A model generated the notes under the pieces. The model ran no database searches and was not told the origin of the DNA. It was given only the letters and a program-made list of their open reading frames with translations. Below, one piece after another: positions 9,222 to 17,580 of a stretch of DNA of 64,000 nucleotides (the first letter of the stretch is position 1; every line of letters starts with the position of its first letter). The DNA lies in the NCBI RefSeq assembly GCF_019665785.1, contig NZ_CP081149.1:2790001-2854000 (forward strand), in the 5' to 3' direction. The position numbers and the translations under genes are program-made. This DNA is from Deefgea piscis (GTDB taxonomy: Bacteria > Pseudomonadota > Gammaproteobacteria > Burkholderiales > Chitinibacteraceae).

Positions 9222-9241
9222 AAAAACGGGGGTTACCCCCC
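9222..9241 (-). terminator. Terminator after the small secreted protein gene
   Basis: On the minus strand GGGGG-TAA-CCCCC (9228-9240) is followed by G and TTTTT. It lies between the secreted protein gene and the ABC exporter gene on the same strand. Confidence 0.7.
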
Positions 9242-9287
9242 AGTTTGTCGAATTACCCCGCTACAACAACGCGGCCAACAGCGTGAT

Positions 9288-9680
9288 TTATTGGCAGGGT
9301 TTTTGCGTCCAGCCTTTATTTGCTGCACGTCGACATTGCCAATCTTGCTTTACGCTGTCGATCAACCACACATTCAATTCATCATTAAAGTGAAGCGCAA
9401 ATTGATAGCGCTGCGCTTTCACTGAGTCATCAAGCAGCCCTTGCATTTGCAAGGCCAAGCTGACTTTTTTGGTGTCTTCGGCACTGGCTGATTTTTGCTG
9501 AATCAGCAGTTCGCGATATTCGCCAATCCCATACTCATTGGCCACCCGATCTTTCAAATAATCAAAAGCCACTTGCACCGGTGCATTACCGACTTTACCG
9601 GTGTAAATCACAGGAGAGGCTGTTTCAGCCATTGCGGTGCCACTCAAAGCGGCCAGCAGCAAGACAAGCATTGATTTCAT
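9288..9680 (-). CDS. Small secreted protein of unknown function
   Basis: 130 aa from the ATG at 9680, preceded by GGGA. The start at residue 5 of a slightly longer frame is preferred because it gives a clean Sec signal peptide (MKSMLVLLLAALSGTAMA, cleavage expected after AMA). The mature part (~112 aa) is soluble and hydrophilic, with two cysteines near the C-terminus (WQCRRAANKGWTQKPCQ) that could form a disulphide in the periplasm. No family was recognised. It sits alone between terminators, downstream of glnS, so it may have its own promoter. That this is a real gene is supported by the signal peptide, the start context and the terminator. Confidence 0.7.
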   Translation of the reverse strand: MKSMLVLLLAALSGTAMAETASPVIYTGKVGNAPVQVAFDYLKDRVANEYGIGEYRELLIQQKSASAEDTKKVSLALQMQGLLDDSVKAQRYQFALHFNDELNVWLIDSVKQDWQCRRAANKGWTQKPCQ

Positions 9681-9709
9681 CTGAATTCCCAAAGTATTAG
9701 AGAGTAAAT

Positions 9710-9733
9710 CGGGTTAGACCAAGGCCTAACCCG
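9710..9733 (-). terminator. Possible terminator after glnS
   Basis: CGGGTTAG (9710-9717) pairs with CTAACCCG (9726-9733). On the minus strand only a weak ATTTAC follows, so termination efficiency is uncertain. Confidence 0.5.
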
Positions 9734-9772
9734 GCATCGCAAACAGGCCAATTCACCCGACCAACAGGATGA

Positions 9773-11479
9773 TTACTTCGCCCAGCTGTCTTTCAACGTC
9801 ACCGTGCGGTTAAACACTGGCGTGCCACCCGCTTGATGCAGATGACGATCGGTAATGAAATAACCCAAACGCTCGAACTGATAACGGGTTTCTGGTGCCG
9901 CATTCACTACGCAGCTTTCGACATACGCAGTGATAGAAGTCAGCGACTCAGGATTGATAAATTGGGTGAAATCAACATACTGGCCATCGTCACCACGCAC
10001 CGCATCAGGGCGCGCTTCGGTAAACAGGCGCTCGTACAAATTCACCGTTGCTGGCACGGCGTGCTCAGCAGAAATCCAGTGAATCACGCCTTTCACTTTG
10101 CGGCCTTCTGGGTTTTTGCCTAGCGTTTCGGTATCCAAACTGCAACGCAGCTCAATCACTTTGCCGCTCGCGTCTTTCACCACTTCATCACACTTAATCA
10201 CGTAGGAATAACGCAATCGCACTTCCGAGCCAACGGTCAGACGTTGCCAGCCTTTGGGTGGGACTTCAGCAAAGTCGTCTTGCTCAATCCAGATTTCACG
10301 CGCAATCGGGATTTCACGCTCGCCAAATTCTTCGTGATGCGGATGGAACGGCGCACTACGCGAACCGGTTACGCCCGCTTCAAAATTAGTCAACGTGACT
10401 TTAAGTGGATTTAAAACCGCCATCACGCGTGGGCTACTGCCTTCAAGCTGCTCGCGCACCGCGCCTTCAAGCGTGGTGAAATCAATGATGTTTTCGCCTT
10501 TGCTCACGCCAATGCGCTGCGCAAACAAACGGATGCCTTCAGGGCTATAACCACGGCGACGCATGCCGCTAATCGTCGTCATGCGTGGATCGTCCCAACC
10601 CGAAACAAAATTGCCGGTCACCAATTGATTGAGTTTGCGTTTCGATGTGATCGAATACAGCAACTCAAGGCGCGAGAATTCGATCTGCTGTGGATGGCAT
10701 TCCAAGCTGATATTGTCGAGTACCCAGTCGTAGAGCGGACGGTGATCTTCAAATTCCAAGGTACACAAACTATGGGTAATGCCCTCTAAGGCATCAGAGA
10801 TGCAGTGTGTGTAGTCATACATCGGATAAATGCACCAGCTATCGCCGGTTTTGATATGCGTCGCGCGTTTAATGCGATAGATCACTGGATCGCGCATATT
10901 TAAGTTTGGCGATTGCATATCGATTTTAACGCGCAGCGTTTTGCTACCGTCGGCAAATTCGCCCGCGCGCATGCGGGTGAATAAATCTAAGTTTTCTGCA
11001 GGCGTGCGATCACGGAACGGGCTGTTGCGGCCGGGCTTTTGAAAATCGCCACGGTAGTCGCGCATTTGCTCGGCGTTCAACTCACACACATACGCTTTGC
11101 CAGCGTTGATCAATTCAACGGCGTAGCCGTAAAGCTGCTCAAAATAATCTGAGGAGTGGCGCACATCGCCATTCCATGCAAAACCCAACCAGCGCACATC
11201 GTCTTCAATGGCTTTGGCGTATTCGTCGTTTTCTTTTTCTGGATTGGTGTCATCCATGCGCAAATTGCACAGACCTTTGTAATCTTGAGCGATGCCAAAA
11301 TTCAGGCAAATCGATTTAGCGTGGCCGATATGCAAGTAGCCGTTCGGCTCAGGCGGAAAGCGCGTCTGCACCGCGGTGTGCTTGCCGCTGGCTAGATCGG
11401 CATCAATGATTTGGCGGATAAAATTACTGTTTACAGGTGCGGTTTCTGCACTCGCTGCAGGGCTCATTTTTTCACTCAT
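9773..11479 (-). CDS. glnS: Glutaminyl-tRNA synthetase GlnS
   Basis: Class I aminoacyl-tRNA synthetase that charges tRNA-Gln. The 568 aa length is normal. The HIGH motif is in [15 protein letters not shown] near residue 50, and the KMSKS-equivalent loop is SITSKRKL. The GlnRS-specific sequences [16 protein letters not shown] and [17 protein letters not shown] separate it from GluRS. The C-terminal anticodon-binding beta-barrels are complete. The start at 11479 ([10 protein letters not shown]) is kept; a second ATG four codons later is possible because the N-terminal ~18 residues look disordered. Monocistronic, apparently. Confidence 0.96.
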   Translation of the reverse strand: MSEKMSPAASAETAPVNSNFIRQIIDADLASGKHTAVQTRFPPEPNGYLHIGHAKSICLNFGIAQDYKGLCNLRMDDTNPEKENDEYAKAIEDDVRWLGFAWNGDVRHSSDYFEQLYGYAVELINAGKAYVCELNAEQMRDYRGDFQKPGRNSPFRDRTPAENLDLFTRMRAGEFADGSKTLRVKIDMQSPNLNMRDPVIYRIKRATHIKTGDSWCIYPMYDYTHCISDALEGITHSLCTLEFEDHRPLYDWVLDNISLECHPQQIEFSRLELLYSITSKRKLNQLVTGNFVSGWDDPRMTTISGMRRRGYSPEGIRLFAQRIGVSKGENIIDFTTLEGAVREQLEGSSPRVMAVLNPLKVTLTNFEAGVTGSRSAPFHPHHEEFGEREIPIAREIWIEQDDFAEVPPKGWQRLTVGSEVRLRYSYVIKCDEVVKDASGKVIELRCSLDTETLGKNPEGRKVKGVIHWISAEHAVPATVNLYERLFTEARPDAVRGDDGQYVDFTQFINPESLTSITAYVESCVVNAAPETRYQFERLGYFITDRHLHQAGGTPVFNRTVTLKDSWAK

Positions 11480-11599
11480 TGCGGCTCAAACTCTGGAGTT
11501 GTCTTTTATAAGTAGCGATTCTACCAAATCAACGCGCTCACTGCCTTCTCTATCGCAGCGCGTGGTATAAAGTGGCCATTATTGGAATGAGCATCTGCC

Positions 11600-11929
11600 A
11601 TGCAAATCGCAAATATTCCTTTTGGCGTCACCGACTGGGCCAATATCGAAAAAACCGCACACCCCGGCATCACAGGGATGGCGTATTGGCGCACCCAGCA
11701 ATTTGATGCGATTCGAGTCAGAATGGTCGAATATAGCGCAGGCTATCTCGCCGATCATTGGTGTAGTAAAGGCCACATTTTATTGTGTTTAACGGGCGAG
11801 CTTTACACCGAACTTGAAGACGGGCGCAGTTTTACACTGAGCGCAGGCCATAGTTATCAAGTGGCAGATCACGCCGAAGCCCATCGTTCCTCAACCCGAC
11901 TCGGTGCCACGCTGTTTATTGTCGATTAA
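11600..11929 (+). CDS. DHCW-motif cupin-fold protein
   Basis: Small (109 aa) single-domain cupin. It contains the motif ADHWCSKGHILLCLTGEL, which gives the family its name, followed by a second cupin half (SAGHSYQVADHAEAHRS). Histidines in both halves could bind a metal. The biochemical role of the family is not established, so no reaction is assigned. It is transcribed away from glnS with a 120 bp gap. Nothing else in the vicinity points to a pathway. Confidence 0.8.
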   Translation: MQIANIPFGVTDWANIEKTAHPGITGMAYWRTQQFDAIRVRMVEYSAGYLADHWCSKGHILLCLTGELYTELEDGRSFTLSAGHSYQVADHAEAHRSSTRLGATLFIVD

Positions 11930-11963
11930 ACACCGCCCCACTTTGCATAAACGACAGGCACAA

Positions 11964-11997
11964 AAAAGCCGCTATCGCGACTAGCGCAATAGCGGCA
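11964..11997 (-). terminator. Terminator, mainly for the minus strand
   Basis: GCCGCTAT and ATAGCGGC flank a short inner stem. On the minus strand a T run (CTTTTTTGTG) follows, so it would stop read-through coming from uraA. It lies 35-70 nt after the convergent cupin gene and may serve both. Confidence 0.65.
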
Positions 11998-12000
11998 GGT

Positions 12001-12270
12001 AATGTTCAAATTCGGTATTGATGCTGTGCCGTGCTCGTCGAGCTGGGGCTTAAAAACCCGTTTAAGCGCACCGAGTGAGGAGAGAGACAAACAGCTATAT
12101 CGTTTGGCTCACGACGATCGAGGGCATCGGGGACCGATGCGCGCTCGGGGCGCCTTTCTTTCCCCCTCTTTCTTTGGCGAGTCAAAGAAAGAGGGTCCCC
12201 GTCGCGGACTGCGACTGTAAACCACCGTGCCGCAGGCACTTAAAATCATCAACACCTAATCTAAATATCA
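12001..12270. repeat. Interspersed repeat family A, long copy 1
   Basis: About 260 bp. It begins near GGTATTGATGCTGTGCCG, continues with GAGCTGGGGCTTAA, and includes the hairpin CTTTCTTTG...CAAAGAAAG (around 12167-12190) and the string GTCGCGGACTGCGACTGTAAA. It ends with GCAGGCACTTAAAA and CATCAACACCTAAT. The same order of blocks occurs at 60383-60650. It lies between uraA and a terminator. The frames are unusually open on both strands, but no gene is called. Confidence 0.75.
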
Positions 12271-12283
12271 GCCAGCTGATCTT

Positions 12284-12332
12284 GGGTATTTCAATCTAAG
12301 TTATTAAATATAATACATAGACAACAATACCC
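12284..12332. repeat. GGTAT-armed palindrome next to the uraA stop
   Basis: GGGTATT (12284-12290) and AATACCC (12326-12332) enclose a 35 nt AT-rich loop. The right arm abuts the minus-strand stop of uraA. Same type as the palindromes at 3776, 23854, 29993, 38890, 47424 and 51841. Confidence 0.5.
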
Positions 12333-13574
12333 TTAAATATCTTGCCCTTCAACAATTCCGTCGTGGTGCTTATCGGCTGGCAGCAATAGATTTAAAGCAA
12401 TCGCCAATACACTCACCAAGCCCACACCAGCCAAGTTGAAATTACCCACTTGCACCATCAAACCACCGATACCACAAGTGAGCACCACCGACACAATCAC
12501 TAAATTACGTGGCGCCATTAAATCGAGCTTACTGTCGATCAAGGTTTTCAAACCAATAGAAGCAATCGTACCGAATAACAGCACCATAATACCGCCCATT
12601 ACTGGCAATGGAATCGATACCAAAATCGCATTAAATTTGCCAAAGAAAGCCAAAATCACCGCTAAAATCGCTGCGTACGTCATGATCACCGGATTAAAAT
12701 TACGCGTAATCATCAGCGCGCCAGTCACTTCAGAATACGTCGTAATGGGTGGGCCACCGACCATACCAGCAAAACATACACCCAAGCCATCACCGGCTAA
12801 AGTACGGTGCAAACCCGGTTTCTCGGTGTAATCGGTACCGGTTACTTTACCTACCGCCATCACTGCACCGATATGTTCAATCGTTGGCGCAATCGCCACT
12901 GGCAACATAAACAAAGCAGCAGCCCAATTGATTTCAGGCTTCACAAAATGCGGCATCGCAAACCAAGGCGCAGCGGCAATGCTCGATAAATCAACCACGC
13001 CTAAAAAGATTGCCGCAACATAACCCACGACGACACCCGATAAAATCGGCACCAAACGCAGCATGCCGCCAGCAAATACCGATACCGCAATCGTCGTCGC
13101 CAAAGACAAGGTAGCTAGAAATAGCGATACACCGTAAGGCACGATCTGCTTACCGCCGCCTTGACCCATCGCCATGCCAGAAGCCGCGACAGCCACCGAC
13201 AAACCAATCACCATAATCACCGGACCAATCACCACGGGTGGCAGTAATTTATGGATAAAGCCCATGCCGCGCCATTTAATTAAACCGGCGATGATGAAAT
13301 ACATAAACCCAGCAAAGAATAAGCCGAACTGCGTAGCGGCCTGACCCCAAGTTTGCATGGCAAAAATAATTGGGCCGATAAATGCAAATGACGAACCTAA
13401 AAAAATCGGCACTTGCCGACGGGTAATCAACTGAAACATCAAAGTACCGACACCGGCACCGAGTAGCGCCATCGCCGGATTCAGCCCGGTCAAAAGTGGC
13501 ACCAGCACCAGCGCGCCAAAGGCAACAAATAAAATTTGTGCCCCAGATATAAATTGTTTTACTTCGGAAAACAT
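12333..13574 (-). CDS. uraA: Uracil permease UraA (NCS2 family)
   Basis: Inner-membrane proton:uracil symporter, about 14 hydrophobic segments across 413 aa. Family motifs are present, including a glutamate-rich transmembrane block (PVAIAPTIEHIGAVMAVG) and GGPPITTYSEVTGALMITRN. The frame is open to 13610, but the ATG at 13574 (MFSEVKQFISG) has a strong ribosome binding site (GGGGAG, 6 nt upstream) and is chosen. It lies 163 bp after upp on the same strand, the usual uracil salvage pair: UraA imports uracil, Upp traps it as UMP. A GGCAAAAA/TTTTTGCC hairpin (13696-13723) in the gap might attenuate expression. Confidence 0.93.
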   Translation of the reverse strand: MFSEVKQFISGAQILFVAFGALVLVPLLTGLNPAMALLGAGVGTLMFQLITRRQVPIFLGSSFAFIGPIIFAMQTWGQAATQFGLFFAGFMYFIIAGLIKWRGMGFIHKLLPPVVIGPVIMVIGLSVAVAASGMAMGQGGGKQIVPYGVSLFLATLSLATTIAVSVFAGGMLRLVPILSGVVVGYVAAIFLGVVDLSSIAAAPWFAMPHFVKPEINWAAALFMLPVAIAPTIEHIGAVMAVGKVTGTDYTEKPGLHRTLAGDGLGVCFAGMVGGPPITTYSEVTGALMITRNFNPVIMTYAAILAVILAFFGKFNAILVSIPLPVMGGIMVLLFGTIASIGLKTLIDSKLDLMAPRNLVIVSVVLTCGIGGLMVQVGNFNLAGVGLVSVLAIALNLLLPADKHHDGIVEGQDI

Positions 13575-13737
13575 GATTTCTCCCCAAGCGGTCACGCCAA
13601 CATGATTCATGTTCGCGTGCCGTCATTGATTTTATTGATATGTCTGAATTAAATACTGCAGTCGGGCCTGCAGATGGCTGTTTCGGCGCTAGCAAGGCAA
13701 AAAGCATTAAACCTGTTTTTGCCAAGCCAAGTACGAC

Positions 13738-14370
13738 TTACTTAGAAATTGTACCGAAAATCTTGTCGCCAGCGTCGCCCAAGCCCGGAATGATATAGCC
13801 TTGCTCATTTAGATGCGAATCGAGTGAGGCGGTCACAATCTGCACATCAGGGTGTTTTTCATTCACTAGCTTCACGCCCTCAGGTGCGGCAACCATCACG
13901 ATGGCGACAATTTCTTTGCAGCCATTACGTTTAAGCATATCGATCGTAGCCACCAAAGAGCCGCCTGTTGCCAGCATTGGATCAATAATCAAAGCTAAAC
14001 GATCTTCTAAATCGCCAACGAATTTTTCAAAATACGGTACTGGCTGCAAAGTTTCTTCGTCGCGCGCCAAACCCACTACGCTGATTTTGGCCGAAGGCAC
14101 TAAATCGAGCACGCCATTGAGCATGCCCAAACCAGCGCGCAAAATAGGCACGACGGTGAGCTTTTTGCCTTTAATTTTTTTAACGGCCACTTCACCGCAC
14201 CAGCCATTAATCGTCACGTCTTCGAGTGGCAAATCACGTGTGGCTTCATAAGCCAGCAAGCGCGCCAACTCTTCAGTCAGCAAGCGAAATTTATTGGTCG
14301 AAACATCAGCTTCGCGCATTAAAGCCAATTTATGTTGAACCAAAGGGTGATTAACGACAGTAATCTGCAT
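13738..14370 (-). CDS. upp: Uracil phosphoribosyltransferase Upp
   Basis: Cytoplasmic salvage enzyme converting uracil and PRPP to UMP. 210 aa, normal length. The PRPP-binding loop is [11 protein letters not shown] and the uracil-binding C-terminal block is [17 protein letters not shown]. The N-terminus [19 protein letters not shown] matches the family, which supports the ATG at 14370. It forms a unit with uraA downstream. Confidence 0.96.
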   Translation of the reverse strand: MQITVVNHPLVQHKLALMREADVSTNKFRLLTEELARLLAYEATRDLPLEDVTINGWCGEVAVKKIKGKKLTVVPILRAGLGMLNGVLDLVPSAKISVVGLARDEETLQPVPYFEKFVGDLEDRLALIIDPMLATGGSLVATIDMLKRNGCKEIVAIVMVAAPEGVKLVNEKHPDVQIVTASLDSHLNEQGYIIPGLGDAGDKIFGTISK

Positions 14371-14519
14371 GATGCGCTTCTCGATATAGGAATGCCGCCA
14401 TTGTAGGCTTTTCAGCGAAAAGTGCCATCGTAGTAATTGTGCTTACATGCATAAAACCAAGCGATCTTGATCCAGCTCATTGAGCACTTCACTCGCGTGA
14501 TTTGGCGCACTTTCACCGT

Positions 14520-15428
14520 TTAATACATTCTTTGAACTGAGAGTACTACGGGCATGTCACTTTTTGAGCGATCCAATAATGCGCGGTGCTGCATTAAGAC
14601 CTTACCAAATCGCGCGCCCATCTCGGACCAGAAATATTGGCTTTTTACTGTCAGCAATTGCGCGGGTACTTGCGCTTGAACTTCCTTGGGTAAATGCCCA
14701 ATTAAATCGGCCGGGCTATTGAAGTATTGGCTTCTACGCTTTGATAGGGCTTGCTCAGCGGCCGATACCGTTAATTGAGGCACCCATGCCGCCAAGACTT
14801 CGGGCGAAGCAAAATTGACATTGAGTGCCGTTGCCACCGGCAAGGTCACAATACTGGGCTCAAGCTGACGTATAACCTCGGGCGTATATCCCGCTACATT
14901 CGCCAGTTCATGGCCATCAATCAGCGGCAGCCAGATTTTCTTTTCGCCCTGCTGCACCGCATGCAGCACGAAATATTCGCGCAAGTTGTCCGCCAAATTA
15001 CTCGGCAAACCTAAATTGGCCAATAAACGCGGATAAGCCGCCCAAGCCGCAGCAACGGGTTGGCCGTTTTGATCGATTAAATTACCTAAATTAAAGCGGC
15101 CATTGAGCTCAATTAAACGACCACTCATGGCGCCATTTTCTATTTTTATTTCCGGAATCGGCACCGCCCACGGTTTACGTAAATGATCGGGCTGGCCAGC
15201 TCGAGCATCGTCGCGCAAGGTGAGACGCACCAATTGCAGCACCGACCACGTCGCCGCACGCGCTTCGGCCGTGTCTTTACGAATCTCTAATTGCTGTAGC
15301 GCCCGTTGCTGGCGCACCATCAATAAGCCCGCGATGGATGCAACTAAAGCGGCGACCATCAAGGCTGCGATAATGGCAACGCCAGTTTGCCGAAATAGTC
15401 GACGATTTAGATTGATATTGCGCTTCAT
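14520..15428 (-). CDS. gspK: Type II secretion minor pseudopilin GspK
   Basis: Tip subunit of the T2SS pseudopilus. 302 aa, much longer than the other pseudopilins, as usual for GspK. The N-terminal prepilin leader ends at QTG, followed by VAIIAALMVAALVASIAG. Position +5 of the mature form is not glutamate, which is a known hallmark of GspK. It overlaps gspJ by 4 nt (ATGA), so translation is probably coupled. Last gene of the minus-strand gspF-G-H-I-J-K block. Surface-exposed alpha domain expected in residues ~100-200. Confidence 0.92.
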   Translation of the reverse strand: MKRNINLNRRLFRQTGVAIIAALMVAALVASIAGLLMVRQQRALQQLEIRKDTAEARAATWSVLQLVRLTLRDDARAGQPDHLRKPWAVPIPEIKIENGAMSGRLIELNGRFNLGNLIDQNGQPVAAAWAAYPRLLANLGLPSNLADNLREYFVLHAVQQGEKKIWLPLIDGHELANVAGYTPEVIRQLEPSIVTLPVATALNVNFASPEVLAAWVPQLTVSAAEQALSKRRSQYFNSPADLIGHLPKEVQAQVPAQLLTVKSQYFWSEMGARFGKVLMQHRALLDRSKSDMPVVLSVQRMY

Positions 15429-16009
15429 GGCAGTAAAAAAATCCGTTCAAAATCGCCTACGCGCTGCGTAAAGGCGAGCCGAATGCGGATCGCCCGCGGC
15501 CGGCTACTGGCCTCAGTCCATTGCAGACGCCACTGATTTTTAGCGTCGAGAAAATCAATCTCGCAACGCGTTAATTGCGTCAGCAGCTGATGCGTCACCG
15601 CCTCATCACCAGCTTGCAAATCTGCGCGTGGATATAGTTTCAGATTCAGCGCTTGATCTTGGCACTCATAAATGCCATGTAATGGCGCTCGATCGCCATC
15701 AAAGCGAATAAATTCCAAACCCACCGGCGCCTCGCTACGGCTTACGCTACGCAGCGGCGGATTGAGTCGCCCCGCCGCATCGCGCCAAGGGCGCGGCGCG
15801 ATTTGGCTTAAATCGCTTTCCATTCGTTCAAAAGCCAAGGTGAGCTCGCGCCAATACTGCGTTTCACTGACCACCGCGCTGCGCGTATCAATCACCATAC
15901 TAACGCCGCGATACGTGATCAAACTCATGATCGCAAACACTGCCAGTGCCACCAAGACCTCCAGCAAAGTAAATCCACGTGCCATCGGCTTAATCCACCC
16001 GCGCAGCAT
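15425..16009 (-). CDS. gspJ: Type II secretion minor pseudopilin GspJ
   Basis: Pseudopilin of the T2SS tip complex. Prepilin leader then ARG|FTLLEVLVALAVFAIMSL, with Glu at +5 of the mature form. The frame is open to 16033. The ATG at 16009 (MLRGWIKPMARG) has AGGTG just upstream and overlaps the end of gspI. The ATG at 15985 would give a 4-residue leader (MARG) directly after the gspI stop and is the alternative. Length 194 aa from 16009 fits GspJ. Stop overlaps the gspK start. Confidence 0.9.
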   Translation of the reverse strand: MLRGWIKPMARGFTLLEVLVALAVFAIMSLITYRGVSMVIDTRSAVVSETQYWRELTLAFERMESDLSQIAPRPWRDAAGRLNPPLRSVSRSEAPVGLEFIRFDGDRAPLHGIYECQDQALNLKLYPRADLQAGDEAVTHQLLTQLTRCEIDFLDAKNQWRLQWTEASSRPRAIRIRLAFTQRVGDFERIFLLP

Positions 16010-16361
16010 AAAACACCTGTTGCGCCAAAGCATGCTCAGGGTCGCTTGGCACCGAGACTAAAAGCTCAACCCGGCGAAAACTATAATTGGGTGTTGGGCT
16101 GACATTCATTCGATAAATAAACGCCTCCCCGCCTTGCTGCACTTGCCCTTGTGTGGAGCCGGTTTCTGGAAACACCCGCATCGCCAAATGTTGATTAACC
16201 AAATTACTCGCCACCCAGCTGGCCAATGTGCGGGTGCGATAGGTGATTAAGGTGTCGGTCGAGCCCATCACCAATTTAGCCGCCGCCGCCAAAGTAATGC
16301 CCAACACCGCCAGCGCGATCAAGACTTCCACCAAGGTAAACCCCCAAGATCGACGTGACAT
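15990..16361 (-). CDS. gspI: Type II secretion minor pseudopilin GspI
   Basis: 123 aa pseudopilin. Leader MSRRSWG followed by FTLVEVLIALAVLGITLAAAAK, with Glu at +5. The small size and the adjacent genes identify GspI, which forms the tip complex with GspJ and GspK. Its ATG overlaps the gspH stop (TAATG), indicating coupled translation. Confidence 0.92.
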   Translation of the reverse strand: MSRRSWGFTLVEVLIALAVLGITLAAAAKLVMGSTDTLITYRTRTLASWVASNLVNQHLAMRVFPETGSTQGQVQQGGEAFIYRMNVSPTPNYSFRRVELLVSVPSDPEHALAQQVFYAARVD

Positions 16362-16858
16362 TAATTAGCCTCTACCGTTTTAACTTTAAACCGCCCCATC
16401 ACATCGCCTGTAATTTGCCATAGGCTATCTCGCCCCTGTAGCTCAAGCTCAAAAGATTCAATCACCCCATCGGCGGGGAAAATAACTTTGTCGCCCAAAG
16501 GGCGATTTTGCTGATTGATTTTTTGCCAACGCACCTGCACACCGTCTGCCCACGGCAAGGCACGTAAGCCTTCACGATCTTTTAATACTTCCCACTCTTG
16601 GCGCTGATTTTTAAACCAAAACTGATACGCCGCACCATCGCTAGTCCAAGCCAAAGCATGGCCGCTGGCCAAAGCCTCATCGCGCGCAGCTTCAAATTGC
16701 AGCACCAAGCGCTCAGCCGCAGCTTGCGCGCCATCCCCCCGATTAAAATGAAACACCGTCACACTGGTGACAATCAAAATAATCGCCGTTACCACGAGGA
16801 TTTCGAGCAGCGTGAAACCCGACTGTCGATCCGATGAAATGTTTTTTTGAACGATCAA
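16361..16858 (-). CDS. gspH: Type II secretion minor pseudopilin GspH
   Basis: 165 aa pseudopilin linking the tip to the GspG shaft. Leader ends SDRQSG, then FTLLEILVVTAIILIVTSV with Glu at +5. The only plausible start for this leader is a TTG at 16858 with AGGA about 12 nt upstream; no ATG precedes the leader in frame. TTG initiation may keep expression low. It is followed directly by gspI (TAATG). Upstream, a 173 bp repeat-rich gap separates it from gspG. Confidence 0.87.
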   Translation of the reverse strand: MIVQKNISSDRQSGFTLLEILVVTAIILIVTSVTVFHFNRGDGAQAAAERLVLQFEAARDEALASGHALAWTSDGAAYQFWFKNQRQEWEVLKDREGLRALPWADGVQVRWQKINQQNRPLGDKVIFPADGVIESFELELQGRDSLWQITGDVMGRFKVKTVEAN

Positions 16859-16879
16859 TGAGAATTAATTTCCTAAAGG

Positions 16880-17031
16880 TATCGTTGCGTTCGCAGTAGC
16901 AGCGATTTTGCGTAGCGAGAATCGCAAAGACCAGCCATTGCGAGAAGAAAAACCGGAATTTACATCAAGTAAATGAGGATTTTTCCCCGCAGCAATAACG
17001 CAGGATTTGCGGTTCGCAGTAGCAAAAATCA
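16880..17031. repeat. Repeat-like insertion between gspG and gspH
   Basis: The 173 bp gap has a direct repeat GTTCGCAGTAGCA near both ends (about 16890 and 17018). In the middle is a hairpin of GAAAAACC-GG-AATTTAC and GTAAAT-GA-GGATTTTTC (about 16944-16986). The composition resembles intergenic repeat units rather than coding sequence. It splits what is normally a tight gspG-gspH junction. Confidence 0.5.
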
Positions 17032-17451
17032 TTATTGCCATGAGCCGATCAAATTCTCGGGCTTATCCGCTCCCGCTTGGCCTTCTGGGCCATAGCTCAA
17101 AACGTCAATTTCGCCGTGAACACCGGGATTTAAATACACATAATCTTGGCCCCATGGATCTTTCGGCGTTTTCTCGAGGTAACCACCGGATTTCCAATTC
17201 ATGGGAACTGGGTCTGTAGTTGGTTTTTGTACCAAGGCTTTGAGGCCTTGCTCAGTCGTCGGCAGGCGACCGTTGTCTAATTTATATAATTTAAGCGCCG
17301 CCATAATCGACGATACATCTTGCTTGGCTGCGACTATGCGCGCTTCATTCGGTCTATCCATAATTTTGGGCACAATCAACGCACCCAAAATCGCCAAAAT
17401 CGAAACCACCACTAAAATCTCAATCAAAGTAAAACCACGGCTCTTTTTCAC
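17032..17451 (-). CDS. gspG: Type II secretion major pseudopilin GspG
   Basis: Main subunit of the pseudopilus that pushes exoproteins through the GspD channel. 139 aa. Leader MKKSRG, then FTLIEILVVVSILAILGALIVPKIM, with Glu at +5. The C-terminal part carries the GspG-type block (DPWGQDYVYLNPG ... EIDVLSYGPEG), where calcium is bound in relatives. The start is a GTG at 17451 with GGAGAGG close upstream. It is separated from gspF by 129 bp that contain a fragment of repeat family A. Confidence 0.95.
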   Translation of the reverse strand: MKKSRGFTLIEILVVVSILAILGALIVPKIMDRPNEARIVAAKQDVSSIMAALKLYKLDNGRLPTTEQGLKALVQKPTTDPVPMNWKSGGYLEKTPKDPWGQDYVYLNPGVHGEIDVLSYGPEGQAGADKPENLIGSWQ

Positions 17452-17530
17452 ATCCTCTCCTTATGGGTATACGTCCCAAAATCAATCAAAACAAAGACTA
17501 AATTCATATACTTCACATGATGTAGCAATA

Positions 17531-17575
17531 TGCAAATTTGGTATTGATGTGCTGCCACCCTCGTCGAATATCACA
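17531..17575. repeat. Interspersed repeat family A, left-end fragment
   Basis: TTTGGTATTGATGTGCTGCC followed by CTCGTCGAAT matches the left end of the long copy at 12001 (GGTATTGATGCTGTGCCG ... CTCGTCGAGC). Only about 45 bp remain. It lies between gspF and gspG. Confidence 0.5.
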
Positions 17576-17580
17576 AGGCA

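Noticed and set aside
12002..12299. Three overlapping open frames in repeat copy 1 (both strands)
   Set aside because: All coincide with the repeat; similar peptides appear in copy 2 only because the DNA is repeated. No start signals.
13276..13725. 149-codon minus-strand frame overlapping uraA
   Set aside because: It is out of frame with uraA over most of its length and has low-complexity, non-conserved sequence; uraA is clearly the real gene.
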